The notes under the pieces: generated by a model
What the model saw: the letters and a program-made list of their open reading frames with translations, nothing else
What the model was told of the DNA's origin: nothing
Database searches by the model: none
Part shown: piece after piece, positions 17,223 through 24,137 of the stretch
How the letters are laid out: every line of letters begins with the position of its first letter
Numbering within the stretch: the stretch's first letter is position 1
Position numbers and translations under genes: made by a program
IMG/VR virus record: IMGVR_UViG_3300027971_000150
Coordinates: 1 to 32,190 of that record
DNA: 32,190 bases
Direction: 5' to 3' (one strand)
Source: a virus

Positions 17223-17770
17223 TGAGTCCAATTCTTGGGATTATTGCATCATCTAAGTTGGTTGCAAGTGGCTCTTACGAGTCTATTGCTACTCTAAATG
17301 GAGACGGCTCCACAGCTAGTGTTACTTTTAGCTCTATTCCTAGCACCTATAAACATTTACAGTTGCGTGCAAACCTTTTAACTAATACAGGTGGTAGAAC
17401 TGTTTTTTGGCGAGCCAATGGCGATACAGGTGCTAATTATGTTGACCATACTTTGTCGGGTTCAGGAACAGCGGCAGGTGCTAACTACACAACTGGAAGC
17501 ACAGCTGCTCAATTTTTTGGTGCTGTGACAGGCACATCCGCAACTTATCCTAATGCTGTTATCTTTGATTTGATTGACTATGCCTCAACTACTAAATACA
17601 AAACAGCAAGGGTTTTTACAGGTGTTGATGAAAATGGCTCAGGAGAAGTAGCCCTTTTTTCTGGATTATGGATGTCCACAAGTGCTATCAATAGTTTGAC
17701 GATAAGGATGTCTAGTGGATTTTTTACTAGCACATCAACCTTCTCACTATACGGAATTAAGGGAGCGTAA
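17222..17770 (+). CDS. Fibre-like/receptor-binding candidate, paralogue 1 of 3
   Basis: This is a 182-residue protein starting at the ATG at 17222 that overlaps the previous stop. The conserved frame shared with the next two genes is: YESIATLNGDGSTASVTFSSIPSTYKHLQL near the start, FxxNGDTGANY in the middle, and SGLWMSTSAINSLTI then FSLYGIK at the end. It carries an extra hydrophobic N-terminal stretch (ILGIIASSKLVA) absent from the other two. The domain is all-beta. Function as a tail appendage or receptor-binding subunit is inferred from location. Base composition is clearly AT-richer than in the replication genes. Confidence 0.65.
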   Translation: MSPILGIIASSKLVASGSYESIATLNGDGSTASVTFSSIPSTYKHLQLRANLLTNTGGRTVFWRANGDTGANYVDHTLSGSGTAAGANYTTGSTAAQFFGAVTGTSATYPNAVIFDLIDYASTTKYKTARVFTGVDENGSGEVALFSGLWMSTSAINSLTIRMSSGFFTSTSTFSLYGIKGA

Positions 17771-18274
17771 ATGCCAACAACATACGAACCAATCGCTACT
17801 ACGACTTTAGGAAGTTCTGCGGCATCTATTACATTTTCAAGTATCCCAGCAACTTATACTGATTTGAAAGTTATTTTAACTCCAATTTCAACAGGCGTTA
17901 GTGATTACAATTTATTTTATCAATTCAATAACGATACCAGCACAAATTATTCTAGAACTCGCCTAAGTGGTAATGGTACAACTGCCGTATCTGGTAGAGG
18001 AACCAGTTTAACCTATGGTTTAATCACTTATTCTAAAGGATTTAATCCCATTCCTTCTTTATTTAGTTTGGATATATTTTCATACGCAGGTTCTACATAT
18101 AAAACACAACTTAGTTCAAGTTCCGTAGATATGAATGGTAGTGGTGAAGTGTCTAGGATGGTTCTTTTGTGGCGTTCTACTTCTGCCATTACTTCTATTC
18201 TTTTCTATACCGATGCTAGTAACAACTTTGCCACTGGCACAACCGCGACTCTGTATGGGATAAAAAATGCCTAG
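17771..18274 (+). CDS. Fibre-like/receptor-binding candidate, paralogue 2 of 3
   Basis: This 167-residue protein has the same frame as its neighbours: TLGSSAASITFSSIPATYTDLKV, FNNDTSTNYSRTRLSGNG, GSGEVSRMVLLWRSTSAITSI and the final LYGIKNA. The centre (residues ~70-115) differs most from the other two, as expected if it faces the receptor. It starts immediately after the previous stop and overlaps the next gene by 8 bases. A hand count of the line at 18001-18060 gives 18 G+C of 60, far below other parts of the window. Confidence 0.65.
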   Translation: MPTTYEPIATTTLGSSAASITFSSIPATYTDLKVILTPISTGVSDYNLFYQFNNDTSTNYSRTRLSGNGTTAVSGRGTSLTYGLITYSKGFNPIPSLFSLDIFSYAGSTYKTQLSSSSVDMNGSGEVSRMVLLWRSTSAITSILFYTDASNNFATGTTATLYGIKNA

Positions 18275-18791
18275 TACCTACACACTCATCTCATCCAATG
18301 TACTTAGTAGCACCGCTGCATCTGTTACCTTCTCTGCTATTCCTAGCACTTATACGGATTTAGTAGTGAGGCTAAGTCTTAGAGATACTGGTGCAGGTCT
18401 AGATGGTCTTTATTGGCTTACATTTAACGGATCTGGTGGTACTGCGTACTCAAACACTTTTCTCTACGGTTATGGAACAGGTACTGGCTCAGGTAGAGCA
18501 GCTAATCAAGCTGGCATTTATGATCTTTACGGTTTAGATGGATCAACTGCTACCGCAAATACTTATGCTTCAAGTGAGATTTACATACCTTCTTACACGG
18601 TGGCACAAAACAAACCAATTTCACAATTTGGAGTACCTGAAACTAATGCCGCAAGTTTTTCTAATGGTATGGGAATAACGGCTGGCCTATGGCGTAACAC
18701 AGCTGCTATTACAAGTCTAACAATTCAAAGCAGTATTACTTCCTTTGCATCCACATCATCTTTTTACTTATACGGCATCAAAAACTCATAA
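18267..18791 (+). CDS. Fibre-like/receptor-binding candidate, paralogue 3 of 3
   Basis: This 174-residue protein carries VLSSTAASVTFSAIPSTYTDL near the start, ITAGLWRNTAAITSLTIQ and FYLYGIKNS at the end. The centre is Gly/Ser/Tyr-rich (GYGTGTGSGRAANQAGIYDLYGLDG) and unlike the other two. It is translated from an ATG inside the end of paralogue 2. Base composition is AT-rich like its neighbours. It is followed by a small coiled-coil gene. Confidence 0.65.
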   Translation: MPSTYTLISSNVLSSTAASVTFSAIPSTYTDLVVRLSLRDTGAGLDGLYWLTFNGSGGTAYSNTFLYGYGTGTGSGRAANQAGIYDLYGLDGSTATANTYASSEIYIPSYTVAQNKPISQFGVPETNAASFSNGMGITAGLWRNTAAITSLTIQSSITSFASTSSFYLYGIKNS

Positions 18792-18800
18792 GGAGCAACA

Positions 18801-19031
18801 ATGACAACACCAACAGCAATCGAAATCAACTGCGAAACAGGCATCGTGACAGAGCGCCCATTGACTGCCCAAGAGATCGCAGCCAATGAAGGAGCACAGG
18901 CACAGGCTGAAGCCGATGCCAAAGCCGCAGAAGAAGTGGCAACGGCAAAGGCAGCAGCCAAAGCCTCTGCCCAGGCAAAACTTGCAACTCTCGGTTTAAC
19001 CGCCGATGAGGTTGCAGCACTTCTAGGCTAA
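18801..19031 (+). CDS. Small Ala-rich coiled-coil protein after the fibre genes
   Basis: This 76-residue protein is preceded by AAGGAGCAACA. The N-terminus reads IEINCETGIVTERPLTAQEIAANE, followed by a long Ala/Lys/Glu helix and a final LATLGLTADEVAALLG. The pattern is frequent in phage genes right after fibre genes and resembles small fibre-associated or fibre-assembly peptides. The exact role is unknown. The long helix could trimerise. Confidence 0.6.
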   Translation: MTTPTAIEINCETGIVTERPLTAQEIAANEGAQAQAEADAKAAEEVATAKAAAKASAQAKLATLGLTADEVAALLG

Positions 19032-19059
19032 CTCTTCCCCCACCGATCAAGGAGCCATA

Positions 19060-19314
19060 ATGGGCATTTCCACCCGTCAAGTCACCGTCACCACAGCAGC
19101 AACAGCACTTGTTGATGCAACGCAAGAAGCAGAGATGGTCTATCTTCACAGCTCAAGCGGCACATGCTTTGTGGGCAATTCAGATGTAACCTCAAGCACC
19201 GGATACAAGATGGATAACGGCGACAAGATCACGATTGAGAATAAAGCAAACGGAATCTGGGCAATCACCAGCTCGGGAACCGTCACGATGCAAGTGATGG
19301 CAATCGGCAAATGA
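19060..19314 (+). CDS. Small beta-rich virion-type protein
   Basis: This 84-residue all-beta protein (VTVTTAATALVDA, VYLHSSSGTCFVGNSDV, KITIENKANGIWAIT, TVTMQVMAIG) follows AAGGAGCCATA. It resembles small beta-sandwich proteins that decorate heads or tails, but I cannot assign it. It overlaps the next membrane protein gene by 4 bases (ATGA), linking tail and lysis genes in one transcript. Confidence 0.55.
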   Translation: MGISTRQVTVTTAATALVDATQEAEMVYLHSSSGTCFVGNSDVTSSTGYKMDNGDKITIENKANGIWAITSSGTVTMQVMAIGK

Positions 19315-19529
19315 CAGCCCAGGATTATGCAGCTCTGATTGTTTCGATCCTTACGATTGCCGGAGCATTTGCAGCGATAACTCGATGGCTCGTAAAGCAC
19401 TATTTGGCAGAATTGAAGCCCAATGGCGGCAGCTCGGTAAGCGATAGAATTTCAAGAGTGGAAAGCAGAGTCGACGAGATCTACAGCCTTCTATTGGAAA
19501 ACAACAGAAGCAAAGGGGGAAGAAAATGA
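19311..19529 (+). CDS. Membrane protein with C-terminal coiled coil, holin-like candidate
   Basis: This 72-residue protein has one hydrophobic span at about residues 6-26 (YAALIVSILTIAGAFAAITRWL) and a charged amphipathic helix after it (SDRISRVESRVDEIYSLLLEN), ending in a basic tail. Single-span proteins of this layout next to an endolysin are usually holin or holin-accessory proteins. It overlaps the endolysin gene by 4 bases. A second candidate holin lies after the endolysin, so which one forms the hole is open. Confidence 0.6.
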   Translation: MTAQDYAALIVSILTIAGAFAAITRWLVKHYLAELKPNGGSSVSDRISRVESRVDEIYSLLLENNRSKGGRK

Positions 19530-20029
19530 ACCAAAGAGACAAGATGATCCAGATCGCTCAAGCAGAGCTCGGATACATCGAAGGGCCAGCCGATAACCAG
19601 ACGAAATACCAGAAGGCAAACGTCGCATGGTGCGGCGCCTTCGTTAACTGGGTAGCAAAACAGGCCGGCGTAAGAATTCCAAACTGCGTCTACACCCCGG
19701 CAGGGGCGGTCGCCTTTATGGACAAGAACAAATGGCAAGATGCAGCTACGGCAACGCCAGAGCCAGGCGATATCGTCTTCTTTGATTTCCCAGGCGACGC
19801 GCTCGACCGGATCAGTCACGTAGGAATCGTGATCAAGGATAACGGCGACGGAACCGTCACCACGATTGAAGGCAACACCAGCCCCGATAAGAAGGGCGAT
19901 CAACGCAATGGCGGCGAAGTGTGCCGTAAGATCAGGGCGTACCAGAACAAGAACCGGGGCAAACTCAAGCCATCATTGGCCGTAGCCATTGTCGGCTTTG
20001 GGAAACCAACCTACAAGGAGACAGAATGA
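19526..20029 (+). CDS. Endolysin, CHAP amidase/peptidase
   Basis: This 167-residue protein has a CHAP domain over most of its length. The catalytic cysteine is in VAWCGAFVNWVAKQAG (C36), the histidine in ISHVGIV (H98), and the third polar position in TTIEGNTS (E115/N117). CHAP enzymes cut peptide cross-links or the amide bond of peptidoglycan. No separate cell-wall binding domain is visible; only a short basic tail follows. Its ribosome-binding site is AGGGGGAAG. Flanking membrane proteins supply access to the wall. Confidence 0.88.
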   Translation: MNQRDKMIQIAQAELGYIEGPADNQTKYQKANVAWCGAFVNWVAKQAGVRIPNCVYTPAGAVAFMDKNKWQDAATATPEPGDIVFFDFPGDALDRISHVGIVIKDNGDGTVTTIEGNTSPDKKGDQRNGGEVCRKIRAYQNKNRGKLKPSLAVAIVGFGKPTYKETE

Positions 20030-20220
20030 ACAAGCCAGCACTCGAAGCGATTATCAAGACATATCTACGAGCAGCAGCAGCTGCGGCCGTAGCTCTTTAT
20101 TTAGCAGATCCAAACCAGCCAGCGAAGAATTACTTGGTGGCAGGCTTAGCAGCAATCGCAGGGCCAGTCCTTAAGGCGCTAGATAGCAAAGCAACCGAAT
20201 TCGGACTCGGAGCAAAGTAG
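20026..20220 (+). CDS. Holin, small two-span type
   Basis: This 64-residue protein has two hydrophobic helices (about 13-26, AAAAAAVALYL, and 36-51, YLVAGLAAIAGPVLKAL) separated by a short polar turn (DPNQPAKN). This matches r1t-like small holins. Holins puncture the inner membrane at a set time so that the endolysin reaches the wall. The gene overlaps the endolysin gene by 4 bases. Confidence 0.72.
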   Translation: MNKPALEAIIKTYLRAAAAAAVALYLADPNQPAKNYLVAGLAAIAGPVLKALDSKATEFGLGAK

Positions 20221-20223
20221 TCG

Positions 20224-20487
20224 ATGAATCGGGGGGAAATTCTTGAAGAAGCAGCTCGACTCACAGCCAAAGATCGCCAGAAGACATATGGCGATCCAAC
20301 CGTCAACCATTGCAGAATTGCAGACTTATGGACGACATACCTGGAGCAGCAGATAACCCCACAGCAAGTGGCAATCTGCATGGCGCTCGTTAAAGTCGCA
20401 CGATTGATGGAAACAGAGACAGAAGACTCCTTCGTGGATTTAGCGGCATACGCAGCGATCGCCGGCGAGATTGCGACAAACAAATGA
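20224..20487 (+). CDS. DUF6378-like small phage protein
   Basis: This 87-residue helical protein begins with RGEILEEAARLTAKDRQKTYGDPTVNH, then IADLWTTYL, and AICMALVKVARL followed by DSFVDLAAYAAIAGEI. The pattern matches a small phage family (DUF6378) seen in many phages, with a helical layout that recalls MazG-like proteins. No biochemical role is established to my knowledge. It starts 3 bases after the holin gene and overlaps the next glycosyltransferase by 4 bases. Confidence 0.72.
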   Translation: MNRGEILEEAARLTAKDRQKTYGDPTVNHCRIADLWTTYLEQQITPQQVAICMALVKVARLMETETEDSFVDLAAYAAIAGEIATNK

Positions 20488-21161
20488 AGGAAATGATTAT
20501 CCTCGTTCCGACCAGAGGACGCCCGAGCAACGCGGTCGAATTGCTTGCAGAGCACTACAAACTTTCTACACATTCAGACATCCTCTTCATCATTGACGCA
20601 AACGATCCAGAGCATGACCAGTACGAATTTGAAGTAGGCGCTCACAAGTGCATGACGATCGAGAACGAAACCCGGGGCATGGCTTACCCGATCAACAAGG
20701 CAGCAAACGCGATCGTCAAAGAAAACAAATACCAATACTTCGCCTTCTTAGGCGATGACCACCGCCCACGCACAGCCGGGTGGGATGGCATTCTCATCCA
20801 GGCAATGCAACGGCGGCCGTCAATGGCCTACAGCAACGACTTGCTACAGGGAGAACGACTTCCAACCATGATCACGATGACCTCGGACATTGTTGCAGCT
20901 CTTAACGGCATGGTTCCGCCAAAGATGAAGCATTTATACCTTGATAACTTCTGGAAGAAACTAGGCCAGGATTTAGGAGCGCTGACTTATCTCGATCACG
21001 TTATCGTTGAACACATGCATCCGATCGCAGGCAAGGCAGAATGGGATGAGGGATACAAGGAAGTCAATGCAAATGAGATATACGCATTCGACGGCCTTGC
21101 TTATCAGAATTACATTCAGAGCGAAGCCTACGAATTACTCAAGCGCAAACTAAGGCCATGA
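20484..21161 (+). CDS. Glycosyltransferase-like protein (GT-A, family-2-like)
   Basis: This 225-residue protein starts with the typical strand MIILVPTRGRPSNAVELLAEH. Then come FIIDANDPEHD, an NKAANAIVKE helix, and the metal-binding type motif FLGDDHRPRT (GDD at 90-92). The C-terminal part contains LTYLDHVIVEHMHP, resembling the acceptor-side histidine region of related enzymes. It lies in a tight set of three sugar-related genes, overlapping both neighbours by 4 bases. The probable role is modifying a phage or host glycan; donor and acceptor are unknown. Confidence 0.78.
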   Translation: MKEMIILVPTRGRPSNAVELLAEHYKLSTHSDILFIIDANDPEHDQYEFEVGAHKCMTIENETRGMAYPINKAANAIVKENKYQYFAFLGDDHRPRTAGWDGILIQAMQRRPSMAYSNDLLQGERLPTMITMTSDIVAALNGMVPPKMKHLYLDNFWKKLGQDLGALTYLDHVIVEHMHPIAGKAEWDEGYKEVNANEIYAFDGLAYQNYIQSEAYELLKRKLRP

Positions 21162-21871
21162 AGCAGCTCATCGCATACTCTTTATACGGCAGCCAAGAGC
21201 GATACACGATCGGTGCGATCAAGAACGCAATTCTGGCCACCAGGCACTTCAAGGGATATACCCTGCGCTTCTACACCGGGGCCTCGGTTCCAGAATCAAT
21301 CAAGCAAATCCTTCGCCTCTTCCCCCACGTGCAGCTCGAAGAGCAGGATGGGCCAGAAGATCACAGAGCCAAACTCTGGAGATTTCAGGCTTTAACAGAT
21401 CCAGAATTTGACGTTGTTCTCAGCCGCGATGCAGACGCCAGGCTGACGCACCGAGAACGGATCGCGCACGAAGAGTTTCTAGCAAGCGGCCTCGATTTCC
21501 ACATTATGAAAGACCACCCCACAGGCCACAATTATCAGATCAGCGCCGGCATGTTTGCAGCTCGTACAAAGGCAATCCCGGCCCATTTGGATTATTACGA
21601 ACAAGGCGATTACTACACAGCAGACCAGGACTGGCTGGCGGCCCACATTTGGCCGTTGATCAAGGACGCAAGCCTGATCCACGATGAGAGCTACCAAACC
21701 CCCACAGAAGGACGCAGCAAGCGCCGGCCATTTCCCATTGCAAAGAAGGCAACCCTGCACCACATAGGGGCAGCTCTTGAAGCAGATGACCGCTTTCATT
21801 TCAGTAGCGACCAAGCGATCGCAAAGGCCGAATCAGGAAGCGACAAATACCTGGCAGAATGGCTCGTATGA
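21158..21871 (+). CDS. Glycosyltransferase-like protein, second of the cluster
   Basis: This 237-residue protein has an N-terminal IAYSLYGSQERYTIGAIKNA, then LRFYTGASVP, a helical WRFQALTDPEFD, and a VVLSRDADARL segment with the DAD motif at 91-93. The histidine-containing C-terminal part (ATLHHIGA) fits a metal-dependent glycosyltransferase. It is distinct in sequence from the preceding gene. It overlaps the epimerase start by an ATGA. Confidence 0.72.
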   Translation: MKQLIAYSLYGSQERYTIGAIKNAILATRHFKGYTLRFYTGASVPESIKQILRLFPHVQLEEQDGPEDHRAKLWRFQALTDPEFDVVLSRDADARLTHRERIAHEEFLASGLDFHIMKDHPTGHNYQISAGMFAARTKAIPAHLDYYEQGDYYTADQDWLAAHIWPLIKDASLIHDESYQTPTEGRSKRRPFPIAKKATLHHIGAALEADDRFHFSSDQAIAKAESGSDKYLAEWLV

Positions 21872-22731
21872 AAATCCTTATCACAGGAGATGCCGGCTTC
21901 GTTGGCCGCGCTTTCCACAGAGCGCTCGATAACAAAGGCCATGAGATCACCGGCATCGACATCGCAAACGGCCTAGATTGCAGAGATTTCTTCAAGAAGG
22001 ACGACACCAGATACGACGTCGTTATTCACCTTGCCGCGATCGTCGGTGGCCGCGCCTTGATTGAAGGCAACCCTTTGGCCGTTGCCAGCGACCTCGCGAT
22101 CGACAGCGACATGTTCCAATGGGCGGTAAGAACCAAACCAAAGCACCTCGTTTATTACAGCAGCTCGGCGGCTTACCCCATCTATTTACAAAGAGCCGCC
22201 TATAAGCAACGCCTTCGAGAAGGCGACATCAACCTCGATCACATTCGCACGCCAGACTTGAGCTACGGATGGTCAAAATTAACAGGCGAAACTTTAGCCG
22301 GATACGCCAGAGCAGAAGGCATCAACGTCACCGTCCTGCGGCCATTTAGCGGCTACGGATCCGATCAGGCCCTGGATTACCCATTCCCATCCTTGATCGC
22401 ACGCGGCAAAGCCAAACAGGAACCATTCGAAGTCTGGGGAACAGGCGAGCAAGTCCGCGACTTTATTCACATCGACGACGTGGTTGCAGCTACCTTCGAA
22501 GCGATTACCAATAAGGTTAAAACTTTGAACCTTTGCACCGGGCGAGCAACCTCATTCATCCAGCTCGCAGAGATGATCATGTTGCAGCAGGGATACCTCG
22601 CACCGATCAAGAAGCACCCCGGCAAGCCAAGCGGAGTCGAATACAGAGTCGGCGACCCCACGAAAATGTTGCAGATTTATGAACCAAAGATCAGCTTAGA
22701 AGAAGGAATCGCCAGAGCACTCGCACAATAA
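21868..22731 (+). CDS. NAD-dependent sugar epimerase/dehydratase (extended SDR)
   Basis: This is a 287-residue protein. The start at 21868 is preferred over 21859 because it makes the ATGA overlap used throughout this operon. The Rossmann motif GDAGFVG is at 7-13, an acidic residue D31 ends the second strand, SSS is at 98-100, and the catalytic YGWSK is at 133-137. This is the Y-x3-K pattern of enzymes acting on nucleotide sugars such as UDP-glucose 4-epimerases, dehydratases and GDP-fucose synthase. It probably makes or alters the donor sugar for the adjacent transferases. The substrate cannot be fixed from sequence. A strong terminator follows. Confidence 0.85.
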   Translation: MKILITGDAGFVGRAFHRALDNKGHEITGIDIANGLDCRDFFKKDDTRYDVVIHLAAIVGGRALIEGNPLAVASDLAIDSDMFQWAVRTKPKHLVYYSSSAAYPIYLQRAAYKQRLREGDINLDHIRTPDLSYGWSKLTGETLAGYARAEGINVTVLRPFSGYGSDQALDYPFPSLIARGKAKQEPFEVWGTGEQVRDFIHIDDVVAATFEAITNKVKTLNLCTGRATSFIQLAEMIMLQQGYLAPIKKHPGKPSGVEYRVGDPTKMLQIYEPKISLEEGIARALAQ

Positions 22732-22736
22732 GAAAA

Positions 22737-22768
22737 CCCCCCATCGCCGTCTACAAAGCGATGGGGGG
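22737..22768. terminator. Strong bidirectional terminator between convergent operons
   Basis: CCCCCCATCGC (22737-22747) and GCGATGGGGGG (22758-22768) form a perfect 11-bp stem with a 10-base loop. On the + strand it is followed by ATTTCT, and on the - strand by TTTTC. It lies 5 bases past the epimerase stop and 15 bases past the end of the leftward operon. It therefore fits termination from both sides. Confidence 0.85.
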
Positions 22769-22783
22769 ATTTCTGCATCCCTA

Positions 22784-23023
22784 TTACAGATCGGACGGAT
22801 CTCGAATCGGACGCATTATTCGAGCAATCTGCTGGTTGCCCCAAAAAACAAGCAACCAGTTCGGCAAGGTTGGGATTTTCAATTCTTTCTTTGGGAGCAG
22901 CACGATCAGGAAAGACCACAGGCCAAAGAAGAAGCCAAAGGCAAACCAGAACCAGATCCGGCGGCCATAGGCCAGCGCCAGGATCCCGGCAACAGGGGCA
23001 ATGAGAAGGTTCCACCAACTCAT
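22784..23023 (-). CDS. Small membrane protein, last gene of the leftward operon
   Basis: This 79-residue protein has two aromatic-rich hydrophobic spans (about residues 5-20 and 23-43; LLIAPVAGILALAYG and IWFWFAFGFFFGLWSFLIVLL), then a basic tail (PKKELKIPTLPNWLL, later RIMRPIRDP). Its ATG overlaps the stop of the ribbon-helix-helix gene (ATGA). Function is unknown. A membrane protein in an early-type accessory operon could affect the host envelope or exclude other phages, but the sequence does not show that. Confidence 0.65.
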   Translation of the reverse strand: MSWWNLLIAPVAGILALAYGRRIWFWFAFGFFFGLWSFLIVLLPKKELKIPTLPNWLLVFWGNQQIARIMRPIRDPSDL

Positions 23024-23151
23024 CGGACGTAGGCTTTCAGAGCATCCACAATGACCTCGCTGACTGATTTCTGATCAACAGCAGCCCGGGCCTTTACAGC
23101 AGCCCACAGCTGATCGGACACCCGGACAGAACGCGCCTTCTTAACGGCCAT
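23020..23151 (-). CDS. Ribbon-helix-helix (CopG/Arc-like) DNA-binding protein
   Basis: This 43-residue protein has a basic strand (KKARSVRVSD) followed by helix A (QLWAAVKARAAVDQ), a turn (KSV) and helix B (SEVIVDALKAYVR). This is the full ribbon-helix-helix pattern, in which dimers insert the strand pair into the major groove. The family acts as repressors or antitoxins. No toxin-like partner is evident, so an autoregulator or early switch is more likely than an antitoxin. The start codon lies inside the preceding gene (11-base overlap). Confidence 0.75.
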   Translation of the reverse strand: MAVKKARSVRVSDQLWAAVKARAAVDQKSVSEVIVDALKAYVR

Positions 23152-23308
23152 TAGAGATCACCTCGTCGATCATGACAGAGCAGGATCCGTAGCCAGAACC
23201 AGTCCAGCACAGATCGCGAGTGCCATAGGTCAAGGCCACCAGCACAAGCAAGGCAAGGACAAGGGCGACGCGACGACGACGGACAAACTTGCGATCCATT
23301 CTCATCAT
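23141..23308 (-). CDS. Membrane-anchored or exported peptide
   Basis: This 55-residue protein has a basic head (MMRMDRKFVRRRR), one hydrophobic helix (VALVLALLVLVALTYG, about 14-29) and a short outer part with two cysteines (DLCWTGSGYGSCSV) that could pair outside the membrane. The layout is that of a signal anchor or signal peptide. The start overlaps the previous stop (ATGA). Function is unknown. Confidence 0.6.
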   Translation of the reverse strand: MMRMDRKFVRRRRVALVLALLVLVALTYGTRDLCWTGSGYGSCSVMIDEVISNGR

Positions 23309-23472
23309 TCGCCTCTCAATGCAGCTAAATATGAAGGCAAGGCAGACAAGACATTCACCATGACCGCCTGCATCAATTCAGGATCCTGGCCCTGGGCCGC
23401 ATCGACAAGATTGCGACCAGCCAGTTCCATGCCATCGCTGATATCCATAAGAAGAGCTTTCATTGCAGCCAT
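23305..23472 (-). CDS. Small helical hypothetical protein
   Basis: This 55-residue, Met-rich, all-helical protein (AAMKALLMDISDGMELAGRN, then PELMQAVMVNVLSALPSYLAAL) has no cysteines and no clear membrane span. Its ATG follows immediately after the preceding gene and its stop overlaps the next start by 4 bases, so it is embedded in a co-translated series. No family is recognised. Confidence 0.55.
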   Translation of the reverse strand: MAAMKALLMDISDGMELAGRNLVDAAQGQDPELMQAVMVNVLSALPSYLAALRGE

Positions 23473-23595
23473 TTATTTATCCTCATTCGCTAATTGAGCC
23501 TCAAAGCAAGGCAGGCAGACGTTCATCTTCTCAACCGATCTAAATATTTCCTTGCATCCGATACAGACGCACTCATGCATTTCATACCAGCTCAT
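23473..23595 (-). CDS. Zinc-ribbon protein 2
   Basis: This is a 40-residue protein from the ATG at 23595. Two pairs of cysteines, CIGC near residue 11 and CLPC near 28, bind one zinc ion in the usual ribbon. The start overlaps the stop of the preceding Zn-ribbon gene (TGATG), which is why the longer in-frame start near 23664 was rejected. Such short ribbons often bind nucleic acids or proteins; the target is unknown. Confidence 0.62.
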   Translation of the reverse strand: MSWYEMHECVCIGCKEIFRSVEKMNVCLPCFEAQLANEDK

Positions 23596-23726
23596 CACTT
23601 TGTCGCCGTTCTGTAATTGCAGCCCGGGCATTCTTGGAAATGCATAAACTTGCCACGATCCCAAACATAGATCGAGCAGCCATGCATTTCAGTTTGGCAC
23701 TTAGGACAGAGATTCTTTGTAGCCAT
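23595..23726 (-). CDS. Zinc-ribbon protein 1, first gene of the leftward operon
   Basis: This 43-residue protein has CPKC at 7-10 and CPGC at 33-36, separated by 22 residues with aromatic strands (CSIYVWDRGKFMHF). This is a classic zinc ribbon of the transcription-factor type. The ATG at 23726 is preceded on the minus strand by GGGGGTAATAAA, the window's characteristic ribosome-binding motif, so this is the operon's first gene. It may interact with RNA polymerase or nucleic acid. Confidence 0.68.
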   Translation of the reverse strand: MATKNLCPKCQTEMHGCSIYVWDRGKFMHFQECPGCNYRTATK

Positions 23727-23978
23727 TTTATTACCCCCACCGGCTGAGACATTCGCTCCTTGCCGATAAGAGAATCTTGGCATACGTATGGACGAACAGC
23801 AATACGAAACAAGCAAAATGAAAGTGAACTCCTGCGGTGTTATTCCTGTGAAAGCCAGGGCCACAGGCGTGGAATAGGCACTAGAAGCCGGCAAACGGCG
23901 TGTCGGCCACCGATCAGGGCCAGCGCAAGGCACAATAAGCCGACCAGGGCCACAGGCCCACCAAACAAGGGGGAACCA
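23727..23978. other. Divergent intergenic region between leftward and rightward early operons
   Basis: This 252-base region holds the two divergent ribosome-binding motifs at its ends. Promoters for both operons must lie here or further out, but no hexamer pair is convincing. TTGCCG at 23760 has a weak TACGTA 17 bases downstream. A 29-codon frame (23788-23877) exists without a ribosome-binding site. The right half is rich in GGCCAC/CAGGCC-type repeats (CAGGGCCACAGG occurs twice, near 23856 and 23945). A regulatory region or operator array is plausible. Confidence 0.5.
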
Positions 23979-24137
23979 ATGCAAACGCAATACCTGATCT
24001 TCGCCGGGGCCATAGCCGCCTGCGGAATCCTTTATTTATTACTCAAGGTCGGAGACGATCCGATTGCCAAAGAGATCCAAGAAGCACAGCAATACGAAGG
24101 CAAGCAGAAGCGGATCAAGAAGGCGCTCGAAAAATGA
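23979..24137 (+). CDS. Small single-span membrane protein
   Basis: This is a 52-residue protein from the ATG at 23979, chosen because AGGGGGAACC precedes it. It has one hydrophobic helix (residues 5-23, YLIFAGAIAACGILYLLLK) followed by a charged soluble helix (IAKEIQEAQQYEGKQKRIKKALEK). This N-out/C-in type anchor with a charged helix is often found at the head of phage early operons. Function is unknown. The stop overlaps the next start (ATGA). Confidence 0.6.
   Translation: MQTQYLIFAGAIAACGILYLLLKVGDDPIAKEIQEAQQYEGKQKRIKKALEK

Noticed and set aside
20230-20236. GGGGGG run inside the DUF6378-like gene as a ribosome-binding site for a later start
   Set aside because: No in-frame ATG or GTG follows at a usable distance; the run encodes Arg-Gly within the N-terminus.
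23020-23151. Toxin-antitoxin pair based on the ribbon-helix-helix gene
   Set aside because: Neighbouring small genes are a membrane protein and a membrane-anchored peptide with no known toxin fold, so the pairing is unsupported.
23788-23877. 29-codon frame in the divergent gap
   Set aside because: There is no ribosome-binding site before its ATG and it overlaps the expected control region.
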